64,000 bases of DNA. Source: Candidatus Rifleibacteriota bacterium (GTDB taxonomy: Bacteria; Muiribacteriota; Ozemobacteria; Ozemobacterales; Ozemobacteraceae). Position 1 is the stretch's first letter, and every line of letters begins with the position of its first letter. The translations under genes were made by a program, and so were the position numbers. Of this stretch, positions 63,012-64,000 are shown in pieces. The notes under the pieces were generated by a model, which made no database searches, was not told the origin of the DNA, and worked only from the letters and a program-made list of their open reading frames with translations. The stretch is from positions 1 through 64,000 of the forward strand of contig JADFXM010000020.1 of NCBI GenBank assembly GCA_015233565.1, given 5' to 3'.

Positions 63012-63577
63012 TTTCTTTATCCAAAAATATTTTTATCAAAAAATCAAATCCTCGCAATAAACATGATATTCGACAAAGAGGCCTTGTATGTTTAAAGATT
63101 TACAAGTTAACTCTGCCTAAAATGGAATAATACCAATTCTAATCTTCTCAATAATACGGGGAACTCGATAAAAAATCAAAAAAAAAATGTATTATTCAGC
63201 TTTGAGGGAAATAAAATTCGGTTTCTGTCACTATGGAACGTTTATTTTAAACAATCCCTAATAATTTTCCTTTGAATCCCTTAGGGGATCCGAAATATTG
63301 ATCTGGAACCTTCTTTAAATAGCGTTTCTGCGTTTCTCAAAAAGACATTTTGAATAATTTTAATTATAGAAATTATTTCTCTGATTGATTTCTCCAATTT
63401 TTTTAGGTATCTTTCTTGCATCGCTAAAATGATGATTGGAAAAGGATTTCAGAAGGCAAAAAAAAAATTTTGGAAAATGAGGATGATTGCTTGACGGAAT
63501 TAACTTATTACGGTAGAATAGTCGTCTACCCCCGTCTTGGAACGGAATTGGAAATATAACTTGGAGGTACTAAGGAA
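63012..63577. other. Intergenic region between HEAT-PilT and rpsB
   Basis: This gap of 566 bases separates two divergent genes. A half repeat end TAATACCAATT occurs at 63128-63138 without a partner within about 120 bases. The rpsB promoter lies near 63491. No gene is visible otherwise. Confidence 0.5.
63491..63519 (+). promoter_or_regulatory. Sigma70-type promoter of rpsB
   Basis: TTGACG (63491-63496) and TAGAAT (63514-63519) are separated by the ideal 17 bases. Transcription would start near 63526, giving a leader of about 50 bases before the GGAGG ribosome site (63563-63567) of rpsB. Confidence 0.75.
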
Positions 63578-64000
63578 ATGGCATTGGTTTCAATGAAAAG
63601 CTTGCTTGAGGCTGGTGTTCATTTTGGGCATCAAACTCGGCGTTGGAACCCCAAAATGGCCAAATACATTTTTACCAGCCGTAATGGAATTTACATTATC
63701 GACCTTCAGAAGACCACCAAACTTCTGGATGAAGCTTGTGAATTCATTAAAAGTGTGGTCAGAGAGGGAAAACCTATTTTGATGGTTTCAACAAAGCGAC
63801 AGGCTCAGGACATTATCAAAGCTGAAGCTCAACGCTGCAACATGTTTTTTGTCAACTACAGATGGTTAGGTGGAATGCTCACTAACCATGTAACGATTCA
63901 GAAGCGCATTCAAAGACTGAAAGAACTCGATGATCTTATCGATAGCGGAAAAATTGAATCTTATCCTAAAAAAGAAGCCGCAGCGATGAGAAAAGAAAGA
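63578..64000 (+). CDS. rpsB: 30S ribosomal protein S2 (5' part)
   Basis: The last 141 codons of the window are the N-terminal part of ribosomal protein S2, cut by the window edge. They show [33 protein letters not shown] and RWLGGMLTN, all universal S2 blocks. S2 sits on the head-body junction of the 30S subunit. ATG 63578 has GGAGG ten bases upstream and AAGGA closer. A strong promoter precedes it. tsf would be expected next, outside the window. Confidence 0.95.
   Translation, partial: MALVSMKSLLEAGVHFGHQTRRWNPKMAKYIFTSRNGIYIIDLQKTTKLLDEACEFIKSVVREGKPILMVSTKRQAQDIIKAEAQRCNMFFVNYRWLGGMLTNHVTIQKRIQRLKELDDLIDSGKIESYPKKEAAAMRKER

Noticed and set aside
1..64000. tRNA, rRNA, CRISPR, transposase or phage genes
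   Set aside because: I looked for these by eye (clover-leaf consensus blocks, regular repeats with spacers, transposase or integrase motifs) and found none. A tRNA or covariance-model search would be needed to exclude small RNAs.

Overview
The window is AT-rich bacterial DNA, dense in protein-coding genes on both strands, with no rRNA, tRNA, CRISPR array, phage or complete insertion sequence that I could see. The gene content points to a free-living, motile or surface-associated, diderm-type heterotroph. It has several type IV pilus/type II secretion pseudopilins and PilT-like ATPases, many signal peptides, a chemosensory kinase, a class III cyclase, a pyrophosphate-dependent phosphofructokinase, an indolepyruvate:ferredoxin oxidoreductase (a mark of anaerobic amino-acid fermentation) and also a complete A2-type heme-copper oxidase set. 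The mixture suggests a facultative or recently aerobic member of a poorly cultivated lineage. Candidatus Riflebacteria-like bacteria would fit, but I cannot prove a placement from sequence alone.

Layout. 1-1.7 kb is a worn region: a GC-richer edge with a tandem repeat, a frameshifted gene, one secreted unknown protein and a stub with only a signal peptide. 1.7-6.3 kb carries a Hanks-type kinase ending in two DUF1566 domains and a divergent spermidine-synthase-like membrane fusion. 6.4-9.7 kb is a pilus-type cluster: two adjacent PilT-like proteins with opposite active-site losses, then two pseudopilins. 10-18.3 kb holds an SGNH hydrolase, a TPR protein, a methyltransferase-glycosyltransferase fusion, a second methyltransferase, moaA and a ROK kinase. 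18.4-24.5 kb holds a degenerate phosphohexomutase, queD, a MetX-like protein, a SatP-like acetate channel with an extra domain, an RNA methyltransferase and PPi-PFK. 24.7-32 kb is a signalling block: CHASE2 adenylyl cyclase, CheA, a kinase-less CheA paralogue and a HEAT protein. 32-38.3 kb has ruvX, alaS and two more pseudopilins with companions. 38.5-43 kb is a cell-wall block with a VanX-like dipeptidase, twin LysM-lysozyme genes around a DUF3298 protein, and a truncated cyclase. 43.7-46.1 kb is iorAB. 46.3-52.7 kb is the respiratory block (membrane diheme cytochrome, ctaB, ctaC, ctaF, ctaE, ctaD, SCO). 53.1-60.2 kb is a compact pyrimidine operon, pyrC-E-F-B-I-D-K, ending in thrC. 60.2-63.0 kb is a HEAT-PilT fusion, and the window ends in the start of rpsB behind a clear sigma70-type promoter.

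How the parts may work together. The pyr operon gives nearly all of de novo UMP synthesis after carbamoyl phosphate. The oxidase block encodes subunits I-IV plus heme- and copper-delivery factors. The most unusual theme is type IV pilus machinery and its control. There is one canonical PilT motor fused to HEAT repeats, and two degenerate PilT-like proteins that between them retain one full set of catalytic residues. A CheA/Hpt-CheW pair lies beside a class III cyclase, recalling (by analogy only) the Pil-Chp/cAMP circuit of Pseudomonas. A short repeat family with ATACCAAT/ATTGGTAT ends is scattered between genes.
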